Under the pieces are notes generated by a model, which saw only the letters and a program-made list of their open reading frames with translations, was not told the DNA's origin and ran no database searches. Shown here piece by piece: positions 1-12,594 of a stretch of 64,000 bases of DNA (position 1 is its first letter; every line of letters starts with the position of its first letter). A program made the translations under genes and the position numbers. Source of the DNA: Ettlia oleoabundans (lineage: Eukaryota; Chlorophyta; Chlorophyceae; Chlamydomonadales); assembly GCA_019693395.1 (NCBI GenBank), contig JAAMXP010001632.1:1-64000 (forward strand). The letters are read 5' to 3'.

Positions 1-2330
1 GGACAGCATCAGTTGGATTAAAATAACAAGAGTGCCTTGCCAGTTGCACTGTGTGGATGACATGTCCTCTGGGAGTGGCTTTGGTGCTTTATTGCTTGTT
101 TGAGAGATTTACTTGGACAGCTGTCAAAGCTGCCTGGTCGACATGCTGTGGAACACACTCTGCGACCCTGGCATCTGCCAACCTATGCTGTACCTCTGCC
201 TTCCCCGGCCTGTGCAGGCGGAGAGGACGAGTTTATTTTCTGCGGCCGCTTGGACAACCTGTGCATGAGCTACCTCTGCTTGCAAGGACTCGTTGACACA
301 TGTGGCAGCGCTGATGCACTAGCAGGCACGCACTGCTGGCTGTCGGCCTTGCGCCTGGTGCTGCGGTAGGATCATTGCAAAGCTTGCGGTCAGCTATTGG
401 CTCCAGGCATGCACCCTATGCTGTATGTCCTGCCCGCGTGCCGCTCTCAAGCCATGCCGCCACATGTGCTACCGTTCACATCTGCAGAGGAGACAGGTGT
501 GCGGGCCATTGCACTATTTGATAACGAGGAGGTTGGCTCAGACTCTGCTCAGGTGGGTGACGCTAGTGGGAGGGAGCTAGTGAGGTTGCAGAGCCTGCTG
601 TGGGACTCTCTCTACCCTCGGGAAAGGAAAACGAGGCAGAATTGGCACCTGCTTTCGCTGCCGAGCTATACTCGTCCCATTGGTGCTGTCGCTTTCCACC
701 TTGTCGGTGCCTGCAGGGAGCGGGCAGCCCGGTGATGCGGGACTGCATCACCCGAGTGACGCAGCTGCTGGCGGAGGGCGCTGAGGGTGCTGTGCAGCGT
801 GCCATGCGCAACTCCTTCCTCATCTCTGCTGGTGGGTGGGTGTCTTGGCAGCCTGGTCGCCTCGGGTCTGCTCTGCATGCCTGGCCATGTACCAAGGGTC
901 TGCTGATGTTGTTTGTAAGTCACTTGAGAGGGTGAAATTCGAGCATGGCATTGCTGGTATTGGTGGCTGGCTGGTAGGTACGCCAGCCAGCAAGCAGGGA
1001 AGCGAGGCAGAGCTTTACATAGTGTCTCAAAGAAGCCATTGAGAGCTACTAGTTCCTGCTAGTTCCTTGAGTGCTTTCTTTCTGCTGTGCCTGCTGGCCT
1101 TCCTGCCTTGTTTCCCTATATGCTGATATCCCTGAGCCTACTTTCCAAACTTCTCAGCCTTGCCCAGCTGGCCAGCCACTTACACACGTGTGCATGCCCT
1201 GCCTGCAGACATGGCACACGCCTTGCACCCCAACTATGCGGATAAGCACGATCCCGACTTGGCCCCTCGCCTCGGCTCTGGCCTGGTGCTGAAGCACAAT
1301 GTGAATCAGCGCTATGCCACAACCTCCATTTCCGCCACTCTGTTCAGGCGAGTCCTTAGGGTGGAAGGAGAGCATTGAGCCGATTGCCTTACTTGCATAA
1401 GCTTGTAGTGTTTTTACCTTTTGCTTGACTTTCTTTGGGCCTCTGTGGCAGTCCAACTGTTCAATTCACAGTCCAGCATTTCCTAATCCTCATTTACTGC
1501 GCCGCCTACCGCTGCTGCTGCTTACCCGCCAACCTTTCGCTCCGCAGGGAGGTGTGCCGCCGCGCTGGTGTGCCCACTGCTGAGTTTGCTGTGCGCTCTG
1601 ACATGGCTTGTGGCAGCACCATTGGCCCCATCCTGGCCTCAGGCCTGGGGGTGCGCACCGTCGACATTGGAGTGCCGCAGCTGGCCATGCATTCCATTCG
1701 GGAGGTGAGTGGGGGCTTGTGAAGAGTATCTGCTCTACGAGGTGGCTGGCCGGCTGAGCCAGGCTGGTGGGCTGGTTGGGCAGCAGGTGGCTGCGCACTC
1801 GGTAAAACCAGGCGGTATGGCTTGCTGCACTTCTTAATAGTGCAGTATTCTGTGAACTGCTCGCAAGTGAACTGCGCTTTGCAGCAGCAGATGCCTCCGT
1901 ATGGCACAACTTGTGACGCATGTTCGAATCTGTTGCCTTTCTCCCACCTGTTGTGGGGCCTTTGTGCAGATGTGTGCTGTGACTGACGTCGCTCATGGCC
2001 TTCGTGCCTTCATTGCTTTCTTCCAGACAATCAGCGAGCTAGACAGGACTGGTGCGTGTGGCAGAGTTGGCCAAGGAGATTTAGCTGCACATTGTATGTT
2101 TTAACATGCCATGAATCAGTGAGGCATGCAGGGGCGATTACTATTGCAGCGGGATTGCTGCTCCTACTTTTGGCTTGAATGCCCTTACCTCGTTAGTTAC
2201 TGCTGCCTTAATCATCACCTGCATGTGATCATCGTTGTTGTTCTCCCTGCCTGCAGTTGACCCTGACACGCTGCCACCGCCAGACATTCGGGGCACGCTG
2301 CGTGAACCAGCCTGCGGTCACGTGCATTAA
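1..2330 (+). CDS. Aspartyl aminopeptidase (M18 family), 3' part
   Basis: Zinc metallopeptidase of family M18 that removes N-terminal Asp/Glu from peptides. The 5' exons lie outside the window. Exons seen: about 218-340 ([10 protein letters not shown]), 490-553 ([19 protein letters not shown]), 720-830, 1210-1350 ([18 protein letters not shown]), 1548-1705 ([23 protein letters not shown]), 1968-2050 and 2257-2330. The metal and catalytic residues expected of the family are present: Asp of RLDN, the Glu pair of DNEEVGS, Asp of DMAHA and His of AMHS; the N-terminal His ligand must be upstream. The last exon is placed by joining a GTGCGT donor near 2050 to the acceptor at 2256, which gives a short tail and a TAA stop. 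Without that join the frame ends in a TAA at 2102-2104. No transit peptide can be judged. Confidence 0.92.
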
Positions 2331-2729
2331 GCGTTGTTTTGCGCCGCTCTGGAAATCCCCTGCTACTTCCAGGCAAACAGCTTGCCGGCTTGTTGAGCAG
2401 CACACTTGCAGGCGAAACCGGCATTGCAGCTGTGACAAACTGTGTTCAAGGTTTGTCGTACGGGAGGCACAGCAGCGCTATGTAAAACACAGCAGGACAG
2501 TAACACACATGCTAAGTCAAGGTACTGCAGTCCGAAAATCTTAAGACTGTGTGCGGCAGATGGGGTCGTAGATAACGAATGGCGGGGAGTTCCAGATTGG
2601 GGTGATCGAGAGGCAGAGCAAAGCCTAGAGAACCGTTGGAAGGAAGCGCCAGGGTGCTGACTTTGAAGGAGGAAAGCGCCAGGGTGTTGACTTGGAGGTA
2701 GGAACAAGCTACTGCAAGCTGGCGCAAAA
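2331..2729. other. Convergent intergenic region
   Basis: Shared 3' region between the aminopeptidase (+) and the unknown gene (-). It contains an imperfect direct repeat of about 23 bp near 2642-2695 (listed separately). No convincing reading frame was seen. Confidence 0.5.
2642..2695. repeat. Short imperfect direct repeat
   Basis: Two adjacent copies of a motif of about 23 bp (core GCGCCAGGGTG-TGACTT) start near 2642 and 2671 and differ at a few positions. They lie just beyond the stop of the minus-strand gene. They look like a local slippage duplication and have no known function. Confidence 0.6.
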
Positions 2730-4053
2730 TCAATATGTGTGATATTCAAAGTCCTTGAAAGGGTTATAATCAATATCCAAGATCGTTGAAATGAGGATGC
2801 ACAGCAGGTCAGGCGGCAGCTGGATCTGCAGCTCCCGCTGCTGCCTGGCCAGCACCAGTGCAAAAGTGCGAAGCCGAGCAGCATCCTCGGAGGGTAGGCG
2901 GGCCACAACCTTGTGCGCCTGCTCCGCTGAATGAGCCAGCACCGCTGGCAGAGCACGCCCCAGGTAAGGGCAGGGCGATGGCACCAGTGCCCATTCGTCT
3001 TCCGTCAGTGGCACGTGGCAAATCACGGCATCAGCATAGAAAGATCGTTTGGTATGGGCTTGAGCTGCTGCCAAAGCTTGCAGCACATCACTTGCATGCG
3101 ATGCCGCAATGAGATCGCGTACAATCTGGTTTGGGATTGGTCATCTGTGTCACTGAACGCGAACATTGAGGGAAGGGGTAGTCAGCTCATACTTCACTGT
3201 CTCAATGCCCTGCACAAATTCCAGCCGTGTTTGCTCGTCCGTAATTTTCAACTCCAAGCGGTACCGCAGTCGGGGGAAGGTGACAGCAATCTGCAGGCAA
3301 AGCACACAAGTGGGTGCTGCGCATCTTGCACGCAAGTGGGTGCTACACATCTTGACGTTGCACAGGGCAACTGTAATATCACGCACAGCCAAAGACAAAC
3401 CTTGCCGCTGCTCCATAGGGCTGTTTCTTTATGGTAGCCCGCCACTTGTCGTTAAATGATGTTGCTCCTGCCTGCCAGCGGACCCACGGAAGCGCTCCCA
3501 GCTGGCTTAGTCTTTGGTCGCCATCACCTTGGACTGAAACAGGGCCCAGGATGTGGGAACAGGGAGAGGTGAAGTCATTTGGTCACAGCGCAAAGTGGTT
3601 TTGAACTTGATGCTGCTGCTCAAGCGGTTGGCGGGCTCTATGGGCGACTCCCATCCTCCCAGGTGACCGCACACAGGCACAGAGGCTGCTGCGGCGGCAC
3701 CGTCCACCTGTTGCGTATCGGCCGGGAAACTCCGGACACGCGCCTTGAACCAGGAGCTGCCACCGAACATTGATGTCGGTTGCGACCGAAGCTTCAATCG
3801 GTATCGCGGCTGCTGCCCGTGATTGCTAAATGTAACTGGGGCCCAGCAGGGCCTAATGATAGCAAATCCGATACCAGGGAAGCGTGCCTTCCGAAGAAGC
3901 CTCCTGCATGGACGGCTTTTTGTCACAGATAGCCGCTTCAGTCCTACCTAGTTTAATCTTCGGTTTGAATGCGAGAATGACGTGCTGGTGCATGCACCCC
4001 CATCTCCCAGCCTCGATGTTGCAACACTCAGGGTTGTACTGCTGTCGCCACAT
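2730..4053 (-). CDS. Unknown protein, at least three exons
   Basis: The family is not recognised. Coding exons read on the minus strand are: about 3960-3538 (contains RYRLKLRSQPTSMFGGSSWF and ends at a donor after LFQSK); 3291 to about 3206 (FPRLRYRLELKITDEQTRLE, best ended at a GTGAAG donor after GIET); and 3134-2730 (IVRDLIAASHASDVLQALA to KDFEYHTY and a TGA stop). The first part is rich in alternating hydrophobic/basic residues, suggesting beta structure; the last exon is mostly helical. The first exon and start are unsure: the ATG at 4051-4053 is the best candidate, followed by an intron before the frame used at 3960. The start faces the BTB gene, so the two probably share a promoter of about 150 bp. 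Confidence 0.55.
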
Positions 4054-4201
4054 TGCTAGTATGGTTCCTAGGGCAATTCCTGTCGCTGGATGGGCTTAGC
4101 CTGCAATAGAGCATTGCTATAACATTGATTTAGGTTGGGTCCAGTTCAGAAACTAACGACGTGACGTTCTCACCTTGGACGCGTCAAGCCAGCAACAAGA
4201 G

Positions 4202-5695
4202 ATGAGCCCAAAAGAGCAACAGCGGCAGTCCAATGTCAACATCCCAACTAGCGCCACTGGCTGCGAGCCCCGCTGCGCCTCCAGCACCTCTGAGACGCTG
4301 CCCGCCGCGCTTCCCTCCTACCTTATGGGCGAGCCCCCCTCCTTCCTGGCTCAGGCAGACGTGCGCTTTGTAGCAGCAGGCGGCTGCGAGCTGCCTGCCC
4401 ACTCCCAGTTTCTGGCGCGTGGTTGCCTGCTGTTCAGCGAGCTTCTTGATCCAGATGGCGGGGTACAGGGCCGGCCTACCCCCACAGCGCCGCTTCGGGT
4501 TGCCCTGGAGCAACACAGTGCAGCAGACATTGAGCGCACACTGAGGGGCATCTACCAGCCACACAAGATTGAGGCCTTGGTGGCGGGGCTTCAAGGCCCA
4601 ACTTATTATGGCGCACAGCTTGACCTTGCCGCATTCTTGAGGTAGGCAGGAATGTGTGCAAATCTTTCGTAGGATTGTGTCAAGCGCATGTTTGCATCTG
4701 CCCTGGCATGCAGGTTTGGCCAGCTGCTAGATGCGCTGCGAGCGCCGCTGGCCAGGCGCAGCCAGCGAATGGGGGAGTTGGTGCAGTTTGATTTTGCGGG
4801 CTGGTTGGAGGTGGCAGAGCGGTGAGAAGCAGTGCTGGCATTCAGGATTGGAAGAGGTTCATACGTAGAAGGTCGTTCCGTCTATATAGCCACATATACG
4901 CGCGTTGCAACGAATATAGGTCAAGCATGCCTGCTCACCTCCTTTCAGCTGTTATTGAGGGCAGTTCGCCTCCCTCCTGTTTGCGGTTGAAGGCATAATT
5001 TGGATGCGCTGAAGAGCTACTGCCTTGAGTGCCTGCTGCACCTGCTGGTCACTCCTGGCTGCACTGGGCGGCCCGATGAGCCGCGCATCGACCAGCTAGA
5101 CTGGGACGCTGTCAGGTGAGGACCTGGTGCCAGCAGTGGGAGAGCCACTTGCTGCCTAAGCATGAAGGGAGGCAGGCTTTGTGCAAGTCTCACCTTGGTC
5201 ACCCCAGTTGGACCAGCCTGCCCTCTGGCTGGTGGATGTGTCATGTAATCCACTTAGGCTGTTTCTTTACTCTTCGTTGGGTACTCCTGCTGCAGCAAGA
5301 GGGACCTCCTTCTGCTCCTGGATGGCCTGGCCAGCGGTGTGCGGCGCTGCACCCGCGGCAGCTATGACATGCAGACCTGGGTGCCCTGCACAGCTGCACC
5401 TAGGGCAGGGTATGGCAGCCCACCAACGACCACCCCAGCGGCGGCTTGGGCTGGATTGCTTCCGACCGGCCAAGTGCTCCCGCCTACACCTCCCAGAACG
5501 CCGCTGGCTTCACCATCAGGAAGCGGCGGTGCCTCTACTACGCCCATCATGCGGTCGCGCGGTGCTGGCGACCACCTCGCAACCGTGTCGGTGCCCAAGC
5601 TGCGGAGAACAGATATTGCTGGCAGCATGCCTGGCGAGGCAGCCATTAATGGCTGGCAGCATATGGGGGACTTGTGCCGTGGTGCTGACTTGTGA
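4202..5695 (+). CDS. BTB/POZ domain protein
   Basis: Predicted 356-residue protein from four exons, 4202-4641, 4714-4821, 4993-5115 and 5296-5695; all junctions are GT-AG and keep phase. Residues about 60-150 form a BTB/POZ core (DVRFVAAGGCELPAHSQFLA, then a solvent-exposed strand and helices). The later segment WLEVAERHNLDALKSYCLEC matches the usual BTB third helix pair, where cells are scanned for CUL3 contact. The C-terminal 130 residues are Pro/Ser/Gly-rich and probably disordered. Members often act as CUL3 ubiquitin-ligase adaptors, but no partner domain (MATH, Kelch, NPH3) is visible, so the substrate cannot be named. The first ATG in the frame was taken as start. Confidence 0.75.
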
Positions 5696-6238
5696 GGGCT
5701 CAGAGGCAGCCCCAGCTGGCAGACTAATCCGGCGCCTGAGGCAGACACCTCTTATCTCCTGCATTGAGCTTGCTATGATTCCGGGCTAAATGTGTGAAAG
5801 AGGCAGCCACTTACAATGCAGGCGCATGAAAGGGAAATCATCATTGATGACATTAAAAATTGTGCCGCAGTGGGGGCAGTGCAGGGCTAACGGTAGGGCA
5901 GGGCGGCGCAATCTGTGGTCCCATGCCTTTGGCACATCCATTTGTTATACACTGGGCTGATAATACACTGAAGCATCAGCAAAGCATGAGCAGTCCACTG
6001 TGCTGGGAAAGAAACGAAACGAAATGGTTGGTTGGTTGAGGCATAGATCGCACATAAACACACAGGAGGCAAGAGACAGCAGCCACTGAGCATCAACCAA
6101 AGAATCTGCGAGAGAACGCTACGTAAGGCAGGGACTGGACTTTGTCATGTGCAGGCAAACAACGTGCAGCAGCAATACTGAAATTGCAAGCCTGGGTGTA
6201 AACAGGGCCTGTGCAGGGAGTGCGGCTGTCGTGGGTGC
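5696..6238. other. Convergent intergenic region
   Basis: 3' flanks of the BTB gene (+) and MATE gene (-). Composition is a little more AT-rich than the exons. No gene or repeat was seen. Confidence 0.5.
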
Positions 6239-9200
6239 TCATCGGCGATTGCCGGCGGGTCCCATCTCGCGCCAAGCTGCACCCTGTGGCGGCAGCGGGC
6301 TTTCTACTGCGTTGTTGCTGAGGTCCTCCAACAAGTCCATGCTGCCAAGGGCACTGCTGGTGGCTGCCAGGCTTATAGCACCCAAGCCATGGTCGCCTGC
6401 CACCCCGTTGCGGCTTCTGGTGCTTCCGCTGCTGGAAGTGATACCCTTGGCAGGAGCAGGAGGTGGGGGCGGCTCAAGGCCGTGGTTCTGCTGCTGCTTG
6501 GGCTGCGTCTCAAGCCGTTCCGCTGCAGCAAGGAAAGAAATGGGCAAGCGCAAGATCCATCAGCATTGAGAGATGAAGGTCACCAAGTTACACCCGCCCC
6601 ACTGCAGGAATCAACCAAACCATTATCTGATTGGGGATCCACAGATGACTCATTGGGCCGACCATGCGAGCAGGCCAGCCAGCGCCAAAGCCGGTGAAAA
6701 CAGAGCTATATCACAGCTTTGAACAGAAGCAGTCCTGCGAGATACGGACCCACCGGACGGCGGCAGCGGCCCCGACTCCGACTGATAGCGCCACATCATG
6801 GTTCCCAGGCGGCTCAGCATGAGCAGGCCCATGGCGTACCACACGCCTGGCAGCCCAAGATCCAGAGGCTCAACACCCAGCAGCAGCGCCGCAGCCGTGC
6901 CCCCAGCAAGCACCATGGCGCCTGCAACGCAGCATATCAGCGAAATAGTAGGGTTGAGTTGTGTAAGGGAAGGTCTTCTAGATGGGTGCCATACTACAAT
7001 GGAAGGAACAGTCTATTGTCTCAGCTTGTTGACCCAGGGTGGCGTACACCCGACCCGAGCAGCAACTCATCCACACTAGCCTGGCTGTATTAGCCGCCAA
7101 CAAGTGTGCCCACATCACTTCGTCTTGCATTAATGGGGCCCACGTGCAACCACAAGACCAAACAATAAGGAGTTTACGCACCTGCCATGAACTTGAAGTC
7201 AGCAGCTCCAGTGATGATGCCATCAAACACATACACAGCAGCATTGATGGGCAGCATGGCGACAGCAATGGGCAGGATCTCGCGCACCGCAGCAGCCACA
7301 TCTGCACGCAGCCGCAGGAAAGAGCGCAGTACAGGTGGATAAAGGGGTGGGAGCAATACAAAGGTTCAACGAATGAACGGGCAAGAGCTGTACAAGAAAG
7401 CTGGGAGACGGCATCAAAGCTTGCATCCAATCCTGCTTTCATAACAAGGGAACCCTGCAACATGCCCCTCAACGCATCAAACCTGTGCAAGCAGCGCAAC
7501 AGGCAGCAGGGTACCTGGATCATTGCTGAAAATGCCCGGCAGAATGGGCTCAGCCAGCCAGAAGGCACCAGCCAGCGCCACTCCGCCGCCGATGCCCAAT
7601 CCCAGCAACCGGTTGCTGACAGCACGAGCTTCCTTCACATCACCCTTGCCCAGCTGTGGCAGCAGCGAAACATATGGGATTGCACAGTGAGCACACAGCC
7701 AGATGGTGATTGAGCATATACTTTCAGCCCTATCACCGGCTGCTTTGCACAAAACGACACCGATACATAGAGCTGCACAGCTGCATAGCGAGGCAATCAT
7801 GCCAGCTGTTGCATACCTGCACAGCCACCAACGTTTGCCCGGCGATTGCCACGGAGTCTACCATGAGGGAGGAGAGCAGCCAGAGCTGCGTCACCACCTG
7901 ATGGGCTGCGATGGGCACCACGCCCAGCCTGCGGGTCGGGACACGAGAGCAGCAGGTTGCATGCTGGCTGATTCTAGTAAAAAAAGACATAAGGAGTACT
8001 AAATTGGGAGGCACTGAGACATGAGGGTGCACACGAGACTGAGTGGGGAAGTGTGCACTGCAACTTTCCGATGAAGCTGACCCGCACAGATCATCTTTGG
8101 TGCATATCCCAACCAGCAGACCGGCACCAACACCAGACGATAAGAGTGGCCAGTGAAAGCTGGCCAGTACACCTCTCTGTACCAGCAGTCCAGCAGCTCG
8201 CTCACCTGGCTGCGGTAGCTGAGGCTAGCGTCTTGGTGCCCAGCAGCAGCGCTGTGCGCATCAGCATGGCACCGCCTGCCCGCAGGAATGGAGCCATCTC
8301 CTGGATGGCTTCCTGCATCCTGCTGCCCAGCACAAGATGCGGCTGCAGCCCACCAAGCTCCTCTCGTCGCTGGACCAGGAACCCCAGGTAAGCCAGTGCC
8401 GCCACCCACTCGGCTGTGGTGGTGGCGGTGGCCGCTCCGCGCACTCCCCAGCCAAGCCCCAGTATCAGCAGTGTGTCGAGCACCAGGTTAACTGCGTTGG
8501 CTGCCAGCGTGATGCCTAGTGGCGTCTTCATGTCTTGCAAGCCGCGGAAGGCGCCCTGGCCAACCGTCATAAGCAGCGCGGCGGGCGCCGCCAGCGCCCT
8601 GCATGAGCCACCATGTTATGGGCAAGACAGTGAGCAGGACATTGTGACATGCGGACCGTTTGAGCTGACACGCAACACTCGTCAGATCCGTGCTACTAGC
8701 ACGCAAAACAGGCATGTGGTACCTGCACACTGTCAACAACTCACTGCCAACAACACCTTCCACAACACAAGCAACGGCTTTTAGGCAATGCTGTCAACGG
8801 GCGCAGCAGCCAGCACTAGCGCACCTAATGACTAGGAACTCGACAGCCAGCTCATGCACGCGCCCGGTCTCGGGCCCCGCTCCCATGATCGCCAGCGCAC
8901 CGTCTGAGAAGGCCACCAGGCACCCCGCAAGCACTGTGCCAAGCACCGTGGCAAGTCCCAGTGCCTGCACGATGAACCGGTATGCATAGATTAGTATAAC
9001 GTGTCCATAATTTTATTTGACTGCGCAGGCATTGTTCCTGCTTGACAAAATACTGCTTCAGCACATGTCGGGATGGCGCCCGTGTACAGTACATGGCATG
9101 TGGCCAGCAGGCGCAGCGTGCAGGACCTGCCCACCTGCAGCGTGACCTTGCCGGCGCGCTCCTTATCCCCCACAGCCAACGAGGCAGCCACCATAGGCGT

Positions 9201-10335
9201 GGTGGCGGTGGCCAGGAAGTTGAACACCACAAAGGAGAAGGTGAAGAGCGCAGAGTTCACGCCCAGTGCTGCCAGCGCATCAGCACCAGCCTGCACTCAG
9301 GCACGACATGCCCAGTTGATGGGCAGCACCCTTGGATATTGCGCTTCTGCCAAGAGAACAATGGTGTGGAGTATGCTGGACATCAATGTATGCTGCAATG
9401 GCAATGCAAAGTGGAGAAACAGCAAAGGAGCCATCCCCGCAGCAAAGTGCTGTGCTACTCAAAGGTGGCACAATGCTCCTGCCGCGACACCACGATGTTA
9501 GCTGCTGGTCTACCCAGCCCCTTCGATTCGTTCCAGATCCACTTGCCTGCCCTACGAATATCGTATCCACCATTGACAGCAGGGGGTCGGCAGCCAGCGC
9601 CAGCACAGCCGGCACGGCCAGCGCAAGGATAGCGCCATCATGCTTGCTGGCGCGGAAGACACTGCCCACGAGTGCTGTCCAATCGGCATCACGGACAGGC
9701 GCCTTGGTGGTGAGGTCGCAAAGGCTGCAGCGGGTGTTGGCATCATGCTGGCAGCGTGGCTCGCTGCCAGGCGGGCATGTGCCGCTATCAGGGTCTAGGG
9801 AGCAGTTGGCCGCCGCTGCACGACACAAGCACAGGAACCAGTGATGCAGCAAGCAAGGCATTGAGTGCAGGGCAGGGCAAGTGTGTTGTTCGCATGATTT
9901 GTTGATAACTTTCCACAGGTCCATGGCTGCCGGCTTGGTGCTTTGTGCAGGCACATGGCGAGACGGGCCGGTCCCACGCAGGGCAGAAACGTTGCAAGCG
10001 CAGCCGCAACGCACCGTTTTGGTGGTCAGGCAGCAGGCAACTGTCATGGTTGATGCTGCACTGCTGCTCTGGCTGCTGCTGAGGACGGGACTGCTGCTCG
10101 TGCTGCTGAGAAGGCTGCTGCTGCTGTTGTGCACTGCGTAGTCTGCGTTGCCGCCTCGGTGGTTTGCGATGCTGGCGGCGGCGACCACCGGCAGGCAGGG
10201 GGCCCTGCCGCGGCGGGTTGCCGGTTTGCAGGGGAATGGCGAGGTGCCGAGTCGGGCTCGCAGCCCCCCACAGGGCCATGCGAGTGGCGGGCGCGACACT
10301 GAAGCGCGGCCAGCACCAGCAAAGATTGCGTCCAC
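6239..10335 (-). CDS. MATE-family efflux transporter, plastid-type
   Basis: Multidrug and toxic compound extrusion (DTX/EDS5-like) carrier; the family exports organic compounds or acids in exchange for H+ or Na+. The N-terminus (MDAIFAGAGRASVSRPPLAW) is Ser/Ala/Arg-rich and has few acidic residues, like a chloroplast transit peptide, and is followed by a long Ser/Gln-rich linker. Membrane segments begin at GAILALAVPAVLALAADPLL and continue through SALFTFSFVVFNFLATATTP, the motif TVGQGAFRGLQDMKTPLGIT (typical of the EDS5/DTX44 subgroup), LVLDTLLILGLGWGVRGAA, and VWYAMGLLMLSRLGTMMWRY. Roughly ten or more exons; the last one encodes a hydrophilic Pro/Ser-rich tail. The substrate cannot be told from sequence. 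It diverges from the gene starting at 10704. Confidence 0.88.
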
Positions 10336-10703
10336 CGCAGCGGCCGGCCACAGTTATTCTAATTCAAGCAGCGATGCAGGAATCAAAGGCAGTGTAGGAA
10401 GGAAGACGGCGTAACTCTAACACACAACCAAGCCCCACACACCCAAAAGGCAGAGGGAGCGGTGACAAAAGCTCGACCCCTGCGGTGTGGATGATGTATG
10501 GGACATGGAGGACGCTGTCTGCGGACTCCGGGCCACGAATCCACCGCGCTGGGCGCGCTGGGGCCCGAGGAAAGAGGCAACTTGAGCTGCATCTTGCTCC
10601 GACGCCCGAAACCCTCATTCCATCCGGGCTAGTTAGGACAGATTGATCCAGTTTCAGCCGCAGCTCACCGCTTGTTTTGGCACCCAGGGCTGCACTTGGA
10701 ACC
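10336..10703. promoter_or_regulatory. Divergent intergenic region, likely shared promoter
   Basis: 368 bp between the MATE start (-) and the start of the secreted unknown (+). It should hold both promoters. No clear TATA box was seen on either strand. Confidence 0.35.
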
Positions 10704-12282
10704 ATGCCTCTGCTGGCGGCCACCCTTGCGTTATTGACGTGCATGTTGCCGACAGTGCTGTCGTTGTCGCAAGACCTCAGTCCGCCCTGGTGAGCCCTGC
10801 ATTGCTCCCAGCACAACTGGCTGCCCCCAACGGCACCCGCATGCCCACTAATATTCCTCCCTGCTCGAAATGTTCATGTACCATCCGTCCTGCCGTTTCA
10901 GCATTGTACCTGCCCAGTGCTGTCTTCACCCTTGTAATCATCTCAGGTGGTTGGCCTATGGCATGTTTCATGCCGCGCTGCAGCAAGACACGTGCCTGAA
11001 CGTCAGCAGCCTGGAGCCAGCGGCCGGCAAGCCTGCATTTCAGTTCAACATCACCGTCTGCGCCAACGCCTCGGGTGCGGCTGTAAGAAGTAGTAGTCCC
11101 AAGACAATAACCTTATGTAAACTTCAGTACATAAGCCAGGTAGCGGAGATGCTCAGCTGCTGTGTTGCACACGGTCTGCTGACCACCATCTCCTTCCTGC
11201 TCCCATCCCCATCTAGCAGTTGCACATTCTTACTTCAAACGCTGATGTACATGCTCCTAGCTTGATGTGCGCTTCTATGTACTCGCTTCACACAATGCAG
11301 AGGAGAAGCTGACCGGCCTGGCCACCTTCCTCACTGTCCAATACAACTTTGGCGGCACGCGTTTTGTGTCGCACGTGGTTGACAGCAATGGCAGCACAGT
11401 GCAGCCTGTGGCAGTGCACAGCGGCAAACACGCCATGAAGCTGGCGGGTGCAGCTCTCAGTGGCAATGCCTATTTTGTAAGGACTGCCATCTCGCAGCCG
11501 CTGCCCTGTGTCAAGTTCCATTGGGTGAGCATCATTGCATGGCGGCGGTGCCCGCTGGACAGTAGATGGCGTGGTGCTAGATTCTCTATGCTGTGGTGCG
11601 CACCTCCTGCGTGATTGCTGAACCCCTCTACTCACCCCTCAAATGTACAACTTTCATCTCCAAGCTTTCCTACCTCTGCTGCCCCTCCTCCCTGCAGGCC
11701 GTTTTTCAGCCCACAATTGCACAGCTATGGATTGACAACCTCGCTGATTTGTGGGGTAACCTCAACCTGCTGGCTGAAGACCTTTGCGACCGTGTATTTG
11801 GTTTGGAAGGGTTTGGGGTGCGAGCCACCACCTTGAATTTCCGAAGCATAGAGCAGCAGGGGGATCGCAGCACAGACGGCAGGGCGGTGGACGCCCGTCA
11901 GAGCATGTTGGGGGAGCACAGCGACGGCGGCAGTTGCGCACCACATCCAGAGCTTAAGCTGCAAGGAGCTGGCAGCAGCAGCGGTGCGGGCTCTCCTTGC
12001 CAACCAATGGGAGGTGTCAGCGGGGCGGTCTTTCAGTCTGCGCAGCAATTTGACGATCGTGCTGCGAAGCTGTTAGCCGGTATGCAGCACCAGCAGCCGG
12101 TGCCGCCGCTGCAGTTGGCAGTTGGCGGCCGCTACGGCAGGCGCCAGTTGGCATCAACAGTAGATTGGCAGGCTGAAGTATCAGTCGCATGGTCCACGAC
12201 CGTATTCTGCTGGGCATATGTTGCAGCTCGATGGCTTGGCGCAGAACAGGCAGTGCTCACTCTTCAACACTGGCTGAGTTGA
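10704..12282 (+). CDS. Secreted or lumenal protein of unknown family
   Basis: Four exons (10704-10789, 10947-11082, 11261-11476, 11698-12282) join in phase to give 340 residues. The N-terminus, MPLLAATLALLTCMLPTVLS, is a clear signal peptide. The mature part holds several N-glycosylation sequons (NVSS, NITV, NASG, NGST) before residue 150, which fits entry to the secretory pathway. Residues 80-150 look beta-rich; a helix-rich stretch follows (QPTIAQLWIDNLADLWGNLN). The second half of the protein is Ser/Gly/Gln-rich, and a hydrophobic stretch near the C-terminus (about residues 307-326) could be a membrane anchor. I do not recognise the family. The first ATG of the signal peptide was chosen because the longer upstream frames do not splice cleanly. 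Confidence 0.7.
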
Positions 12283-12594
12283 AACGCAATGCACCTTCCA
12301 AAAATGTGCCCCGCCACAGACATTGATGATTGTGATTATTTGCTGCTGGCAGCGAGTTTACAACAGTTGTTATGATTAATACAGCTAGCGCGTACCATAC
12401 AACAGGGATTCAGAACAACAGGGATTTGGAAGGTCTGCATGAAACAGAACAAAATGATGACGACAAGAGCGCTTGTTTACTATGCATGGGAGGGACAGAC
12501 GGCACGCAAGCAGTAAGGCGGTGGCTGCAACGGGGTGGGAAACTATTTGCCATTTGCTTTTACCATGCACATTAAAGGGTCACAACCCAGCTTC
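12283..12594. other. Convergent intergenic region
   Basis: 312 bp between the stops of the secreted unknown (+) and the DDHD phospholipase (-). Nothing beyond shared 3' sequence was seen. Confidence 0.5.

Noticed and set aside
5017..5253. Minus-strand frames opposite the BTB gene
   Set aside because: They are shadows of coding exons on the plus strand.
10044..10351. Gln/Ala-rich frames overlapping the first MATE exon
   Set aside because: Only the frame starting at 10335 connects by splicing to the transporter core; the others are alternative-frame shadows.
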